Below are positions 1 to 8,785 of a DNA stretch of 64,000 nt, one piece after another. Source of the stretch: Thauera sp. K11 (GTDB lineage Bacteria > Pseudomonadota > Gammaproteobacteria > Burkholderiales > Rhodocyclaceae); NCBI RefSeq assembly GCF_002354895.1, contig NZ_CP023439.1, forward strand, positions 310,001 through 374,000, read 5' to 3'. The position numbers were made by a program, and so were the translations under genes. Below the pieces are notes generated by a model. That model made no database searches and was not told the DNA's origin. It worked only from the letters and a program-made list of their open reading frames with translations. Numbering within the stretch: the first letter of the stretch is position 1; each line of letters starts with the position of its first letter.

Positions 1-1
1 C

Positions 2-1378
2 GAGTTCTTCAACCAGCTCACCACCATGCACGGCCTGGTGATGGTGTTCGGCGCGATCATGCCGGCCTTCGTCGGCTTCGCGAACTGGATGATCCCGCTG
101 ATGATCGGGGCCTCCGACATGGCCTTCGCGCGCATGAACAACTGGAGCTTCTGGCTGCTGCCGCCGGCGGCGATCCTGCTGATCGGCTCCTTCTTCGTCC
201 CCGGCGGCGCCACCGCCGCGGGCTGGACGCTGTACGCGCCGCTGTCGGTGCAGATGGGCATGGGCATGGACCTCGCCATCTTCGCCATCCACATCATGGG
301 CGTCAGCTCCATCATGGGGGCGATCAACATCATCGTCACCGTGCTCAACATGCGCGCGCCCGGCATGACGATGATGAAGATGCCGCTGTTCTGCTGGACC
401 TGGCTCATCACCGCCTACCTGCTGATCGCAGTGATGCCGGTGCTGGCCGGTGCGGTGACGATGGTCCTGGCCGACCGCCATTTCGGCACCAGCTTCTTCA
501 ACGCCGCGGGCGGCGGCGACCCGGTGATGTACCAGCACATCTTCTGGTTCTTCGGCCACCCGGAGGTCTACATCATGATCCTCCCGGCCTTCGGCATCGT
601 CAGCCAGATCATCCCGGCCTTCTCGCGCAAGCCGCTGTTCGGCTACGCGTCGATGGTCTATGCGACGGCGTCGATCGCCATCCTGTCCTTCGCCGTGTGG
701 GCGCACCACATGTTCGCCACCGGCATGCCGGCCGCCGGCCAGCTCTTCTTCATGTACGCCACCATGCTGATCGCCGTGCCCACCGGGGTGAAGGTGTTCA
801 ACTGGGTCGCCACCATGTGGCGCGGCGCGCTGAGCTTCGAACCGCCGATGCTGTGGGCCACCGGCTTCATCTTCGTGTTCACGATGGGCGGCTTCACCGG
901 CCTGATCTGCGCCATCGCTCCGATCGACATCCAGGTGCAGGACACCTACTACGTCGTCGCCCACTTCCACTACGTGCTCGTCGCCGGTTCGCTGTTCTCC
1001 CTCTTCGCCGGCGCCTACTACTGGCTGCCGAAATGGACCGGGCACATGCCCAGCGAAGCCCTCGGCAAGCTGCACTTCTGGTGCTCCATGGTCTTCTTCA
1101 ACATCACCTTCTTCCCGATGCACTTCCTGGGGCTCGCCGGCATGCCGCGGCGCATCCCCGACTACGCGCTGCAGTTCGCCGATTTCAACGCCATGGCCTC
1201 GGTGGGCGCCTTCGGCTTCGGGCTGTCGCAACTGATCTTCATCGTCGTCGTCGTGAAATGCATCCGTGGCGGCGAACGTGCCGCGGCGCGCTCGTGGGAC
1301 GGGGCCGAGGGGCTGGAATGGACGGTGCCGTCGCCCGCGCCCTACCACACTTTCGAGGAGGCACCGGTCGTCCGGTGA
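2..1378 (+). CDS. ctaD: Cytochrome c oxidase subunit I (aa3 type), 5'-truncated by window edge
   Basis: This is the catalytic subunit of the proton-pumping terminal oxidase, an inner-membrane protein holding heme a and the heme a3-CuB centre. The reading frame is open from base 2, so the first residues lie outside the window; 458 residues are visible, against roughly 530 for the family. Visible ligand motifs are MHGLVM (low-spin heme a ligand), GHPEVY (CuB His cross-linked to Tyr), AHHMF (two CuB His) and VVAHFHYVL (heme ligands). The protein has many hydrophobic helices. It is the first visible gene of a cox operon that continues with assembly factors and subunit III. Identity is secure. Confidence 0.97.
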   Translation, partial: EFFNQLTTMHGLVMVFGAIMPAFVGFANWMIPLMIGASDMAFARMNNWSFWLLPPAAILLIGSFFVPGGATAAGWTLYAPLSVQMGMGMDLAIFAIHIMGVSSIMGAINIIVTVLNMRAPGMTMMKMPLFCWTWLITAYLLIAVMPVLAGAVTMVLADRHFGTSFFNAAGGGDPVMYQHIFWFFGHPEVYIMILPAFGIVSQIIPAFSRKPLFGYASMVYATASIAILSFAVWAHHMFATGMPAAGQLFFMYATMLIAVPTGVKVFNWVATMWRGALSFEPPMLWATGFIFVFTMGGFTGLICAIAPIDIQVQDTYYVVAHFHYVLVAGSLFSLFAGAYYWLPKWTGHMPSEALGKLHFWCSMVFFNITFFPMHFLGLAGMPRRIPDYALQFADFNAMASVGAFGFGLSQLIFIVVVVKCIRGGERAAARSWDGAEGLEWTVPSPAPYHTFEEAPVVR

Positions 1379-1427
1379 CCGGGGCAGGAGTCCGGAAAAC
1401 GATGGCCTACCAGCATTCGACGACGCA

Positions 1428-1538
1428 GCGCCGGCCGGGGCGGGGCATTCACGCCGCCGGCTGCGGAACTCGCCCTCGCTGCGCTCGGTGCTCGGACAGT
1501 CCTCGCCGGCTCTGCGAATGCCCCGCCCCGGCCGGCGC
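1428..1538. repeat. Interspersed palindromic element, copy A
   Basis: This 111-bp element lies between ctaD and the next small gene. Its outer arms (1428-1450 and 1516-1538) form a perfect 23-bp inverted repeat. Read on the minus strand, the interior contains GGCGAGGACTGTCCGAG, then GAGGGCGAGTTCCGCAG, and both blocks recur at 55095-55142. The arm sequence differs from that of the other copy, but each copy is self-complementary. No coding function is apparent. As RNA it would fold into a long hairpin inside the cox transcript, where it could affect processing or the relative expression of flanking genes; that is inference. Confidence 0.75.
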
Positions 1539-1553
1539 GAACCGGAGCCGCGC

Positions 1554-1685
1554 ATGAGCACCCGCGCCGAGATGACGAAACCCGACCGCCGCGCCGCCAA
1601 CCTTCGTACCGGCCTGCTGCTGGCCGCGGTGGCGCTGGGCTTCTTCCTGTTCGTCATCATCAAGTACAAGGTCTTCGGCCGATGA
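1554..1685 (+). CDS. Small cytochrome oxidase assembly-type membrane protein (43 aa)
   Basis: The protein has 43 residues: a short basic N-terminus (about residues 1-18), one transmembrane helix (about 19-36) and a KYKVFGR tail. Proteins of this size and shape stand between ctaD and ctaG in betaproteobacterial cox operons and are annotated as cytochrome oxidase small assembly proteins; their molecular role is poorly defined. The stop overlaps the ctaG start in an ATGA arrangement, so the two are probably translationally coupled. A second in-frame ATG at 1572 could be the start instead. The frame is open further upstream, but that stretch crosses the palindromic element and is not gene-like. 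Confidence 0.7.
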   Translation: MSTRAEMTKPDRRAANLRTGLLLAAVALGFFLFVIIKYKVFGR

Positions 1686-2269
1686 ACCCGCGCGCCGCCG
1701 GCAGCCTCGACACCGAAAACCGCCGCCTGCTGCTGCGGCTGGCGCTGTCCGCGCTCGCCATGTTCGGCTTCGGCTTCCTGCTCGTCCCCTTCTACGAAAA
1801 GATCTGCGAGGCCACCGGCATCAACAACTTCCTGCGCCCCGAGGCCGAAGCCGGCGCCCGCGCCGCCGCCAACACCCAGGTCGATGCCAGCCGCACCATC
1901 CTCGTCCAGTTCGACGCCAACCTGCACGACCTGCCCTGGCGCTTCCAGCCGGTGCAGCGCTCGGTCAGCGTGCATCCGGGCGAACTCGTCCACATCGAAT
2001 ACGAAGTCTCCAACACCCGCGCCGAATCCGTCACCGGCCAGGCGGTGCCCAGCTACGGCCCGCAGGTCGCCGGCCAGTACTTCCGCAAGCTCGACTGCTT
2101 CTGCTTCGCGCAGCAGACGCTCGCACCGGGCGAGAAACGCATCATGCCGGTCGTCTTCGTCGTCGATCCGGGGCTCCCCGACGACGTCAACACGATCACG
2201 CTTTCCTACACCTTCTTCGAACTGAAAGGGCGCAACGCGATGGCGAACGCCGCAGGGGATGCATCGTGA
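1682..2269 (+). CDS. ctaG: Cytochrome c oxidase assembly protein CtaG/Cox11
   Basis: This periplasm-facing copper chaperone delivers copper to the CuB site of subunit I. It has 195 residues: a short cytoplasmic N-terminus, one transmembrane anchor (about residues 16-36) and a periplasmic domain with the copper-binding motif C139-F-C141 in LDCFCFAQQ. The length is typical for Cox11. The start overlaps the stop of the preceding small gene by four bases, and its stop overlaps the GTG start of the next gene in the same way, giving a tightly coupled cassette. Nothing is missing from the family hallmarks. Confidence 0.95.
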   Translation: MNPRAAGSLDTENRRLLLRLALSALAMFGFGFLLVPFYEKICEATGINNFLRPEAEAGARAAANTQVDASRTILVQFDANLHDLPWRFQPVQRSVSVHPGELVHIEYEVSNTRAESVTGQAVPSYGPQVAGQYFRKLDCFCFAQQTLAPGEKRIMPVVFVVDPGLPDDVNTITLSYTFFELKGRNAMANAAGDAS

Positions 2270-2478
2270 CCGGCGCCCCCAGGCGCGCCGGCTTCCTGGC
2301 CACGATGCGTGCCGTGCTGTGGTCCTTCTTCGGCGTGCGCAAGCGCCAGAGCTACATCGACGACGCCGGCTCGCTCAATCCGCTCGCCGTCGTCGTGGCC
2401 GGCGTGCTGGCGGGGGCGATCTTCGTCATCGTACTGGTGTTGATCGTGCATTGGATCGTAGGGCGCGCGAGCGCATAG
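2266..2478 (+). CDS. DUF2970 small membrane protein
   Basis: The protein has 70 residues: an amphipathic first half with the pattern WSFFGVRKRQSY and one strong transmembrane helix near the C-terminus (about residues 43-64). This matches the DUF2970 family, found almost only in cox operons of beta- and gammaproteobacteria; its function is unknown, presumably in oxidase biogenesis. The start is GTG, overlapping the ctaG stop (GTGA). The next gene, ctaE, follows after 31 bases. Confidence 0.85.
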   Translation: MTGAPRRAGFLATMRAVLWSFFGVRKRQSYIDDAGSLNPLAVVVAGVLAGAIFVIVLVLIVHWIVGRASA

Positions 2479-2509
2479 CGGGCACAGGGCCCGAGCGGGA
2501 GGCAAAGTC

Positions 2510-3376
2510 ATGAACCAGGCGTCAGGCATGCAGGCGGCGGACCACTACTTCGTCCCCGAACCATCGAAGTATCCGATCATCGGCGCCGTCGCCCTGCTGC
2601 TGTTCGGCAGCGGGGCCGCGCTGTGGCTGAACGGCATGCCGGCCGGACGCTGGGTGTTCTTCCTCGGCATCGCCATCCTCGTCTTCATGATGTTCGGCTG
2701 GTTCGGCCAGGTCGTGCGCGAATCCGAGGGCGGCAAGTACGGCCGGCGGGTGGACAAGTCCTTCCGCTGGTCCATGGGCTGGTTCATCTTCTCCGAAGTG
2801 ATGTTCTTCGCCGCCTTCTTCGGCGCGCTGTTCTACGCGCGGGTGCTGTCCGTGCCATGGCTGTCGTCGGGCGACAACGCGTCCATGCTCTGGCAGGGGT
2901 ACGCGGGCGCGTGGCCGACCGCCGGCCCCTACGCGTCCGACCCGTTCACGCCGATGGAGGCATGGGGCATCCCGGCGATCAACACGCTGATCCTGCTCAC
3001 CTCGGGCGTCACCCTCACCTGGGCGCACTACGGACTGCTCAACGGCAGGCGCGGCCGGCTCAAGCTCGGTCTGGCGGTCACCATCCTGCTCGGCATCATC
3101 TTTCTCTCGCTGCAGGCGTACGAATACGCCCATGCGTATGCGGAACTCAATCTGCGGCTGGACAGCGGCATCTACGGTTCCACCTTCTACCTGCTCACCG
3201 GCTTTCACGGCATGCACGTCACGGTGGGGACCATCATGCTCACGGTGATGCTGTTCCGCGCCTTCGCTGGCCATTTCCGGCCGGATCACCACTTCGGCTT
3301 CGAGGCCGCCGCGTGGTACTGGCACTTCGTCGACGTGGTGTGGCTGATGCTGTTCGTCGTCGTGTATTGGCTGTGA
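2510..3376 (+). CDS. ctaE: Cytochrome c oxidase subunit III
   Basis: The protein has 288 residues and seven predicted transmembrane helices. It shows the subunit III patterns FSEVMFFAAFFGALFYAR in the middle and TGFHGMHVTVGTI plus WYWHFVDVVWL near the C-terminus. Subunit III contains no redox cofactor but stabilises the core and its proton uptake. A GGGAGG-type ribosome-binding site precedes the ATG. It ends the left rightward block and converges with a small minus-strand gene seven bases away. Confidence 0.96.
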   Translation: MNQASGMQAADHYFVPEPSKYPIIGAVALLLFGSGAALWLNGMPAGRWVFFLGIAILVFMMFGWFGQVVRESEGGKYGRRVDKSFRWSMGWFIFSEVMFFAAFFGALFYARVLSVPWLSSGDNASMLWQGYAGAWPTAGPYASDPFTPMEAWGIPAINTLILLTSGVTLTWAHYGLLNGRRGRLKLGLAVTILLGIIFLSLQAYEYAHAYAELNLRLDSGIYGSTFYLLTGFHGMHVTVGTIMLTVMLFRAFAGHFRPDHHFGFEAAAWYWHFVDVVWLMLFVVVYWL

Positions 3377-3382
3377 AGGCCG

Positions 3383-3577
3383 TCAGAGCCTGCCGTCGAT
3401 GAGCCCGGTTGCGAACCCCGCCATCAGCGTCGCGAACAGCGCCAGCGACAGGCCGACGCGGATCGCCAGCGCGCGCGCCATCCGGGTGCCGCCGCCGCGG
3501 TCGCGCAGCAGGAACAGCAGCGCCGACCCCAGGCTGGCGACGATCATGACGAGGAACAGGATGACGACGATGCGCAT
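3383..3577 (-). CDS. Twin-transmembrane protein (DUF2909-like)
   Basis: The 64-residue protein consists of two hydrophobic helices (about residues 2-23 and 39-59) joined by a short basic loop containing RDRGGGTR. This is the layout of the DUF2909 twin-transmembrane proteins that accompany cox operons. It is encoded against the direction of its neighbours, converging with ctaE and divergent from the SURF1 gene. A longer frame extends upstream, but it runs antisense through the SURF1 gene and is not believable. Function unknown. Confidence 0.75.
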   Translation of the reverse strand: MRIVVILFLVMIVASLGSALLFLLRDRGGGTRMARALAIRVGLSLALFATLMAGFATGLIDGRL

Positions 3578-3646
3578 GGCCGGGCTCCGGTCGGTGTCGC
3601 GGCAGGATGTGTCACGGCAGTGTAATGCGCGTGCGGGAGCGGGCCA

Positions 3647-4474
3647 ATGAATCTGCAGGCCGCCGGCCGTTCCGCAGCGGGGCCGCAGGGCGGCGGGGCG
3701 GCTGTGTCCCCGCATGCCGGCCGTGCGGCGCATCGGCAGGCGCGCACTCCGATGCGCCGCGCGCTGCATGCATGGGCGCCCCTCGCCGCCGGCCTGCTGC
3801 TGGTCGCCTCGATGGTGTCGCTCGGCAACTGGCAGATGCGCCGGGCGCAGGAGAAGGCGGAACTGCAGCAGCGTTTCGATCTGTCCGCGCGCGGCGGGCC
3901 GGTTGCGGTGCGTGCGACCGACCGGCCCGTCGACGGGCAGCCGCTGCGCCTCGAAGGCCGCTGGCTGGCGCAATACACCATTCTTCTCGACAACCGGACG
4001 CAGGGCGGGCGCGCCGGCTACCACGTGCTGACTCCGCTGCAACTGACCGACGGTTCCGGCGCGGTGCTCGTCAATCGCGGCTGGCTGGCCGCGGATGCCG
4101 ACCGCAGCCGCCTGCCCGACGTGCCGTCCCCGGCCGGGCTGCAGCGCGTGGAAGGGCGTATGCAGCCGGTCGAGGCAAAGCCCTTCTTCCTCGGCGGCGA
4201 GGTGGCGGAAGGCCGTCGCTGGCAGCATCTCGATCTCGACCGCTACCGCGCCGTCCTCGATGCGGCGGGGCCGCGGCTCGCCGGCTGGACGGTGCAGCAG
4301 ACCTCCGCATCCGCCGGCGACGGCCTGTCGCGCGACTGGCCGCAGCCGGCCATGAGCGCCGACCGCCACCGTGCCTACGCGCTGCAGTGGTATGCGCTCG
4401 CCGGCCTCGCCGCTGCGCTGACCGCCTGGCATGCCGGGCGCCTCTTCACCCGGAAACCCTCCGATGAGCGATAG
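3647..4474 (+). CDS. SURF1 family cytochrome oxidase biogenesis protein
   Basis: SURF1 (Shy1) proteins assist heme a insertion and oxidase assembly in the membrane. The protein shows the family's two terminal transmembrane helices (about residues 41-58 and 246-263) around a periplasmic domain, with hallmark stretches LGNWQMRRAQEK, LDNRTQGGRAGYHV and VLVNRGWL. The first ATG (3647) has a GGGAG-like site upstream; the in-frame ATG at 3752 would remove 35 low-complexity residues and start just before the first helix, so it is a serious alternative. The 3' end overlaps the next gene by 11 bases. Confidence 0.9.
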   Translation: MNLQAAGRSAAGPQGGGAAVSPHAGRAAHRQARTPMRRALHAWAPLAAGLLLVASMVSLGNWQMRRAQEKAELQQRFDLSARGGPVAVRATDRPVDGQPLRLEGRWLAQYTILLDNRTQGGRAGYHVLTPLQLTDGSGAVLVNRGWLAADADRSRLPDVPSPAGLQRVEGRMQPVEAKPFFLGGEVAEGRRWQHLDLDRYRAVLDAAGPRLAGWTVQQTSASAGDGLSRDWPQPAMSADRHRAYALQWYALAGLAAALTAWHAGRLFTRKPSDER

Positions 4475-5111
4475 CCTGATCCTGCCCCGCGCCTCCGTCG
4501 CCCCGCCGCCGCCGGGGGCGCGCGCCGCACGGCGCCGCGCGCGCCGCACGCTGATGTTGCTTGCCTTCGTCTGCGTGCTGCCGGTGGCCGCCTCCTACCT
4601 CGCCTTCTACGTCTGGCAGCCGCAGGGCCGGGTCAATCACGGCACGCTGCTGCCGCCCGCCGCGCTGCCGGCGACCGTGCTCGACGGCGCGGGCGGCCAG
4701 GCCGCGCTGGCACGCAGCGACCTGGAACGCCAATGGACGCTGCTCGTCGCCGCGCCCGCCGCCTGCGACGCGGCATGCGGCCGGGCGCTGTACGTGTCGC
4801 GGCAGGCGCGGCTGGCCCAGGCCCAGGACATGGAGCGCGTCGGCCGCGTGTGGCTCATCACCGACGGTGGAGAGCCCGGCGCCCATGCCCTCTCCGGCCA
4901 TGACGGCCTGCGCCTCGTGCGCGCCGATGCCGCCTGGCTGGCCGCGCTCGGCGGCGCGGCGGCGGGGCAGGTGTTCCTGGCCGATCCGCTCGGCAACGTG
5001 ATGATGCGCTTCGACGACGACACCGATACCACCCGCACGGCGCGCGGCCTCACCAAGGACCTGCAGCGCCTGCTGAAGTATTCCGCGCTCGGCCGCGGCG
5101 GCCGGGAGTGA
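4464..5111 (+). CDS. Membrane-anchored Sco/thioredoxin-like protein, cytochrome oxidase assembly-associated
   Basis: The protein has 215 residues: a basic, proline-rich cytoplasmic start, one transmembrane helix (about 29-50) and a periplasmic domain. The domain carries C101-x3-C105, placed like the Sco copper site, but Gly follows the second Cys and no Sco-type DHT histidine is visible downstream. Genes of this kind sit between SURF1 and ctaA in many proteobacterial cox operons and are usually annotated as hypothetical or Sco-like. The start was chosen because it overlaps the SURF1 stop with a compact leader; an upstream in-frame ATG (4431) lies deeper inside SURF1. The Sco relationship is inferred from the Cys motif and context. 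Confidence 0.7.
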   Translation: MSDSLILPRASVAPPPPGARAARRRARRTLMLLAFVCVLPVAASYLAFYVWQPQGRVNHGTLLPPAALPATVLDGAGGQAALARSDLERQWTLLVAAPAACDAACGRALYVSRQARLAQAQDMERVGRVWLITDGGEPGAHALSGHDGLRLVRADAAWLAALGGAAAGQVFLADPLGNVMMRFDDDTDTTRTARGLTKDLQRLLKYSALGRGGRE

Positions 5112-5118
5112 GCCGGAC

Positions 5119-6162
5119 ATGCCGCCCGCGCTGACGCTCTATCGCCGCCTGGTGCTGCTGGCGTTCGGCCTGACGGCCTTCGTCGTCGTGTTCGGCGCCT
5201 ACGTGCGGCTGTCTGATGCCGGCCTGGGCTGCCCCGACTGGCCCGGCTGCTACGGCAAGCTGAGCCCGGCGCACGCCGCCGGGCAGATCCTCGATGCGCA
5301 CGAGGCGAATCCGCACGGGCCGGTCAGCATGCCCAAGGCGTGGAAGGAGATGATCCACCGCTATGCGGCCGCCGGCCTCGGCCTGCTGATCATCGCGATC
5401 GCCGTCCTCGCATCCCGGCTGGGAGGCCATGCGAAGGTGTCGCGCCGCGTGGCCTGGCTGCTGGTCGGGGTGGTCGCGCTGCAGGGCATGCTGGGCAAAT
5501 GGACCGTGACGCTGCTGCTCAAGCCCGCCATCGTGACCGCCCACCTGATCGGCGGGCTGACCACGCTTGCGCTGCTGGCATGGCTCGCGTTGCGCGCACT
5601 CGGCGTGGAACGGCTGCAGGCGGGCGGCACCGGCGGGGTCGCCCCGCGGCTGTGCCTCGCGGCGCGCCTCGGCCTGGTGCTGCTGATCGCGCAGATCGCC
5701 CTGGGCGGCTGGACGAGCACCAACTACGCCGCGCTCGCCTGCACCGATTTCCCCACTTGCCACGGCAGCCTCTGGCCGCAGGCCGACTATGCGAATGCCT
5801 TCCACGTGGTGCGCGAGCTGGGCATGACCGCCGACGGCGAACTGCTGTCGAACGCGGCGCTCACTGCCATCCACTGGTCGCACCGCGTGGGCGCATTGCT
5901 GGTCGGCGTGGTGCTGCTGGTGCTGGGGGCGACGCTGGCGAAGCGCCAGGGCACCGAGCGGCTCGGCCTTGCGCTGACGGGCGCGCTGCTGCTGCAGGTA
6001 ACGCTGGGGATCGCCAACGTCAGGCTGTCCCTGCCGCTGGGACTGGCGGCCGCGCACAACGCCGGCGCCGCGCTGCTGCTGGTCCTCATGGTGTCGATCA
6101 ACTACCGGCTGGCCGCGATGCCGGCGCGCATGCGCCAGCGGTTCGTGGCACTGGTCGGCTGA
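5119..6162 (+). CDS. ctaA: Heme A synthase (CtaA/Cox15)
   Basis: Heme A synthase oxidises the C8 methyl group of heme O to a formyl group, giving heme A for the oxidase. The 347-residue polytopic protein contains [19 protein letters not shown] near the N-terminus, [18 protein letters not shown] in the middle, and conserved His residues in [12 protein letters not shown] and AAHNAGAAL. Two Cys pairs are visible: one near the N-terminus and one in CTDFPTCHG. Only seven bases separate it from the previous gene. It is followed directly by ctaB, the preceding enzyme in heme A synthesis. Confidence 0.96.
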   Translation: MPPALTLYRRLVLLAFGLTAFVVVFGAYVRLSDAGLGCPDWPGCYGKLSPAHAAGQILDAHEANPHGPVSMPKAWKEMIHRYAAAGLGLLIIAIAVLASRLGGHAKVSRRVAWLLVGVVALQGMLGKWTVTLLLKPAIVTAHLIGGLTTLALLAWLALRALGVERLQAGGTGGVAPRLCLAARLGLVLLIAQIALGGWTSTNYAALACTDFPTCHGSLWPQADYANAFHVVRELGMTADGELLSNAALTAIHWSHRVGALLVGVVLLVLGATLAKRQGTERLGLALTGALLLQVTLGIANVRLSLPLGLAAAHNAGAALLLVLMVSINYRLAAMPARMRQRFVALVG

Positions 6163-6175
6163 AGGAGCACGAGCG

Positions 6176-7075
6176 ATGAGAACCCTTGCCCCCGCACACG
6201 ACGGATTTGCGCGCCGCGCGCGCGCGTTCTACGTGCTGACCAAGCCGCGCGTGAACACGCTGATCGTGTTCTGCGCCGTGATCGGCATGTTCCTCGCCGT
6301 GCCCGACGGCCTGCCTGAGCCGTTCGCCGTGTTCTGCGCCACGCTCGGCATCGCCTGCGTCGCCGGCGCCGCCGCGGCCATGAACTGCCTGGTCGAGCAG
6401 CACATCGATGCGCGCATGGCCCGCACCCGCGGCCGCCCGCTGCCGCGCGGCGAACTGGCCGCGGGCGAGGTGCTCGCCTTCGCCGGCATGCTGGGCGGCT
6501 TCGGCCTCACCATCCTGCACCGCGCCGTCAATCCGCTGACGATGTGGCTGACGCTGGCCACCTTCGTCGGCTATGCCGTCGTCTATACGATCTTCCTCAA
6601 GCCGCGCACGCCGCAGAACATCGTCATCGGCGGAGCCTCCGGCGCGATGCCTCCGGTGCTCGGCTGGGCGGCGATCACCGGCGAGGTGTCGGCCGATGCG
6701 CTGCTGCTGTTCCTGATCATCTTCGCGTGGACGCCGCCGCACTTCTGGGCGCTGGCCCTCTACCGCACCGACGACTACGCGCGCGCCGGCCTGCCCATGC
6801 TGCCGGTCACCCACGGGTCCGAGTTCACCCGGCTGAGCGTGCTGCTCTATACCCTTATCCTCTTCGGCGTGACCCTGCTGCCCTACGCCACGCGGATGTC
6901 GGGGATGGTCTATCTCGCCGCCGCGGTCGTGCTCGGCGCGCGCTTCATCCACTACGCCTGGCGCCTCTACCGCGACTACAGCGACGCGCTGGCGCGGCGC
7001 ACCTTCCGCTTCTCGATCGCCTACCTGTTCGGCCTCTTCGCCGCGCTGCTGGCCGATCACTACCTGCCGTACTGA
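6176..7075 (+). CDS. ctaB: Protoheme IX farnesyltransferase (heme O synthase)
   Basis: This UbiA-family membrane enzyme transfers a farnesyl group from farnesyl diphosphate to protoheme to make heme O. It has 299 residues, [17 protein letters not shown] at the first helix, the substrate-binding segment [20 protein letters not shown], and the second motif [19 protein letters not shown]. An AAGGAG ribosome-binding site precedes the ATG. It lies 13 bases after ctaA and completes the heme A pathway in this operon. Confidence 0.96.
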   Translation: MRTLAPAHDGFARRARAFYVLTKPRVNTLIVFCAVIGMFLAVPDGLPEPFAVFCATLGIACVAGAAAAMNCLVEQHIDARMARTRGRPLPRGELAAGEVLAFAGMLGGFGLTILHRAVNPLTMWLTLATFVGYAVVYTIFLKPRTPQNIVIGGASGAMPPVLGWAAITGEVSADALLLFLIIFAWTPPHFWALALYRTDDYARAGLPMLPVTHGSEFTRLSVLLYTLILFGVTLLPYATRMSGMVYLAAAVVLGARFIHYAWRLYRDYSDALARRTFRFSIAYLFGLFAALLADHYLPY

Positions 7076-7186
7076 AGGCGGGCCGGATGGTCCGGCGGCC
7101 GCGGCGAATTGACGCAGCGCATTAGCCCCCACCCCGGGCGCCGACTATCATCAGCCCCTGCTGATGAACATGGCCGGAGCCGGAAC

Positions 7187-7798
7187 ATGCGTTTGCGTCC
7201 CAGGAGTCTTTTCGCGTGGAGTCGTACTTTCGCCGCGCTTGCGTTCGGTGCGGCGCTGCTGGCCGGCTGCGCGCCGTCCGAACCGGCCTTCCGCTCGACC
7301 GACATCACCGGCGCCGATTACGGCAAGTCGCTCGCGCTCACCGACCACAACGGCCAGCCCCGCACGCTGGCCGATTTCCGCGGCAAGGTGGTGACGATCT
7401 TCTTCGGCTACACCCAGTGCCCGGACGTGTGCCCGACCGCGCTGTCGGGCATGGGCGAGGTCATGCGCCGGCTCGGCACCGATGCCGACCGCGTCCAGGT
7501 GCTGTTCGTCACGGTGGACCCGGAGCGCGACACGCAGGCCCTGCTGTCGGAATACGTGCCGGTGTTCGACAAGCGCTTCCTTGGCCTCTACGGCACGCCG
7601 GACAAGATCTCCGAAGTGGCGAAGGATTTCCGCGTCTTCTACCGCAAGAGCGGCGACCTGAACGGCCACTACACTGTCGACCACACGGCCGGCACCTACG
7701 TCTTCGATCCGAGCGGAAAACTGCGGCTGTACGTGAAGCACGCCGAAGACCCGGCGCTCATCGCCGGCGACATCGAGGCGCTGCTGGCGGGGAAGTGA
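7187..7798 (+). CDS. SCO1/SenC family copper metallochaperone, lipoprotein
   Basis: Sco proteins insert copper into the CuA centre of subunit II. The 203-residue protein begins with a signal segment ending in the lipobox LLAGC (C28), followed by a thioredoxin fold. The copper ligands are intact: C78 and C82 in CPDVCP, and H166 in VDHTAG. The start at 7187 gives a normal lipoprotein signal; an upstream in-frame ATG (7109) would add 26 unlikely residues. A 7-4-7 inverted repeat (CATCAGC / GCTGATG) lies at 7149-7166, just upstream. A GC-rich hairpin at 7803-7820 could act as terminator. Confidence 0.95.
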   Translation: MRLRPRSLFAWSRTFAALAFGAALLAGCAPSEPAFRSTDITGADYGKSLALTDHNGQPRTLADFRGKVVTIFFGYTQCPDVCPTALSGMGEVMRRLGTDADRVQVLFVTVDPERDTQALLSEYVPVFDKRFLGLYGTPDKISEVAKDFRVFYRKSGDLNGHYTVDHTAGTYVFDPSGKLRLYVKHAEDPALIAGDIEALLAGK

Positions 7799-7904
7799 GC
7801 GTATCGCCCGGGCGGGCGATGCGTGGGTGTCGGCCCGCCGGCCCGGGCGACGGCCGGTCGGGGCAAGGCAATGGAATCAAGCGGGATGAGCGGCGACTTG
7901 CCGC

Positions 7905-8756
7905 TCACACCATCGCCGCCAGCACCCCTCGCATCTTCTGCATCGCCTTCGCCTCGATCTGGCGGATGCGTTCGGCCGACACGCCGTATTCGGCGGCAAG
8001 CTCATGCAGCGTGGCGGCGTCGCCTTCGGCGAGCCAGCGGCGTTCGACGATGCGGCGGCTGCGCTCGTCCAGGCTGGCAAGCGCCTCGCGCAGGCCGGTG
8101 TCCTGCAGGCGGGCGAGTTGGGTCTGCTCCAGCACCTCCGAGGGCTCCGCATGCGGGTCGGGCAGGTAGGCGACGGGGGCGAAGCGTTCGTCTTCGTCGT
8201 CGCTGCTGCCTTCGAGCGGAATGTCGCGGCCCGACAGGCGGGTTTCCATCTCCACCACTTCCTCGGGCTTGACGCCGAGGCGGGCGGCGATCGAACGCAC
8301 TTCGGACGGCTGCAGGGTCGCGGTGTCCTGCTTCATGCCGCGCAGGTTGAAGAACAGTTTGCGCTGCGCCTTGGTCGTGGCGATCTTCACCAGACGCCAG
8401 TTCTTCACGATGTATTCGTGGATCTCGGCCTTTATCCAGTGCATCGCGAAGGACACGAGGCGCACGCCGCGCGCCGGGTCGAAACGCTTCACCGCCTTCA
8501 TCAGGCCGATGTTGCCTTCCTGGATCAGGTCGGCGTGCGGCAGGCCGTAGCCCAGATAGCCGCGCGCGATCGCCACCACCAGCCGCAGGTGCGACATCAC
8601 CAGTTGCCGCGCCGCCTCGACGTCGCCTTCCTCGCGCAGCCTTCTTGCCAATGCGACTTCCTCCTGCTCGGTGAGCAGCGGGATGCGATTGACCGACTGT
8701 ATGTACTGATCGATGCTGCCAGCCGACGGAACCGGGAACGACAGGGCGTGGGTCAT
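7905..8756 (-). CDS. rpoH: RNA polymerase sigma-32 factor (heat shock)
   Basis: This sigma factor directs transcription of chaperone and protease genes after heat or misfolding stress. It has 283 residues, with region 2 (DLIQEGNIGLMKAVKRFDP), the sigma-32-specific RpoH box QRKLFFNLR, and region 4 with the HTH LHELAAEYGVSAERIRQIE. The start was set at 8756 because GGAGG lies a few bases upstream and this fits the family's N-terminus (ALSFPVPSAGSIDQYIQ); the frame is open further up but would run through the operator. A perfect CIRCE element sits about 30 bases upstream, so HrcA repression is likely on top of the usual sigma-32 controls. Confidence 0.96.
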   Translation of the reverse strand: MTHALSFPVPSAGSIDQYIQSVNRIPLLTEQEEVALARRLREEGDVEAARQLVMSHLRLVVAIARGYLGYGLPHADLIQEGNIGLMKAVKRFDPARGVRLVSFAMHWIKAEIHEYIVKNWRLVKIATTKAQRKLFFNLRGMKQDTATLQPSEVRSIAARLGVKPEEVVEMETRLSGRDIPLEGSSDDEDERFAPVAYLPDPHAEPSEVLEQTQLARLQDTGLREALASLDERSRRIVERRWLAEGDAATLHELAAEYGVSAERIRQIEAKAMQKMRGVLAAMV

Positions 8757-8785
8757 GGGCTTTGATCCTCCTTGCTCGCACAATC

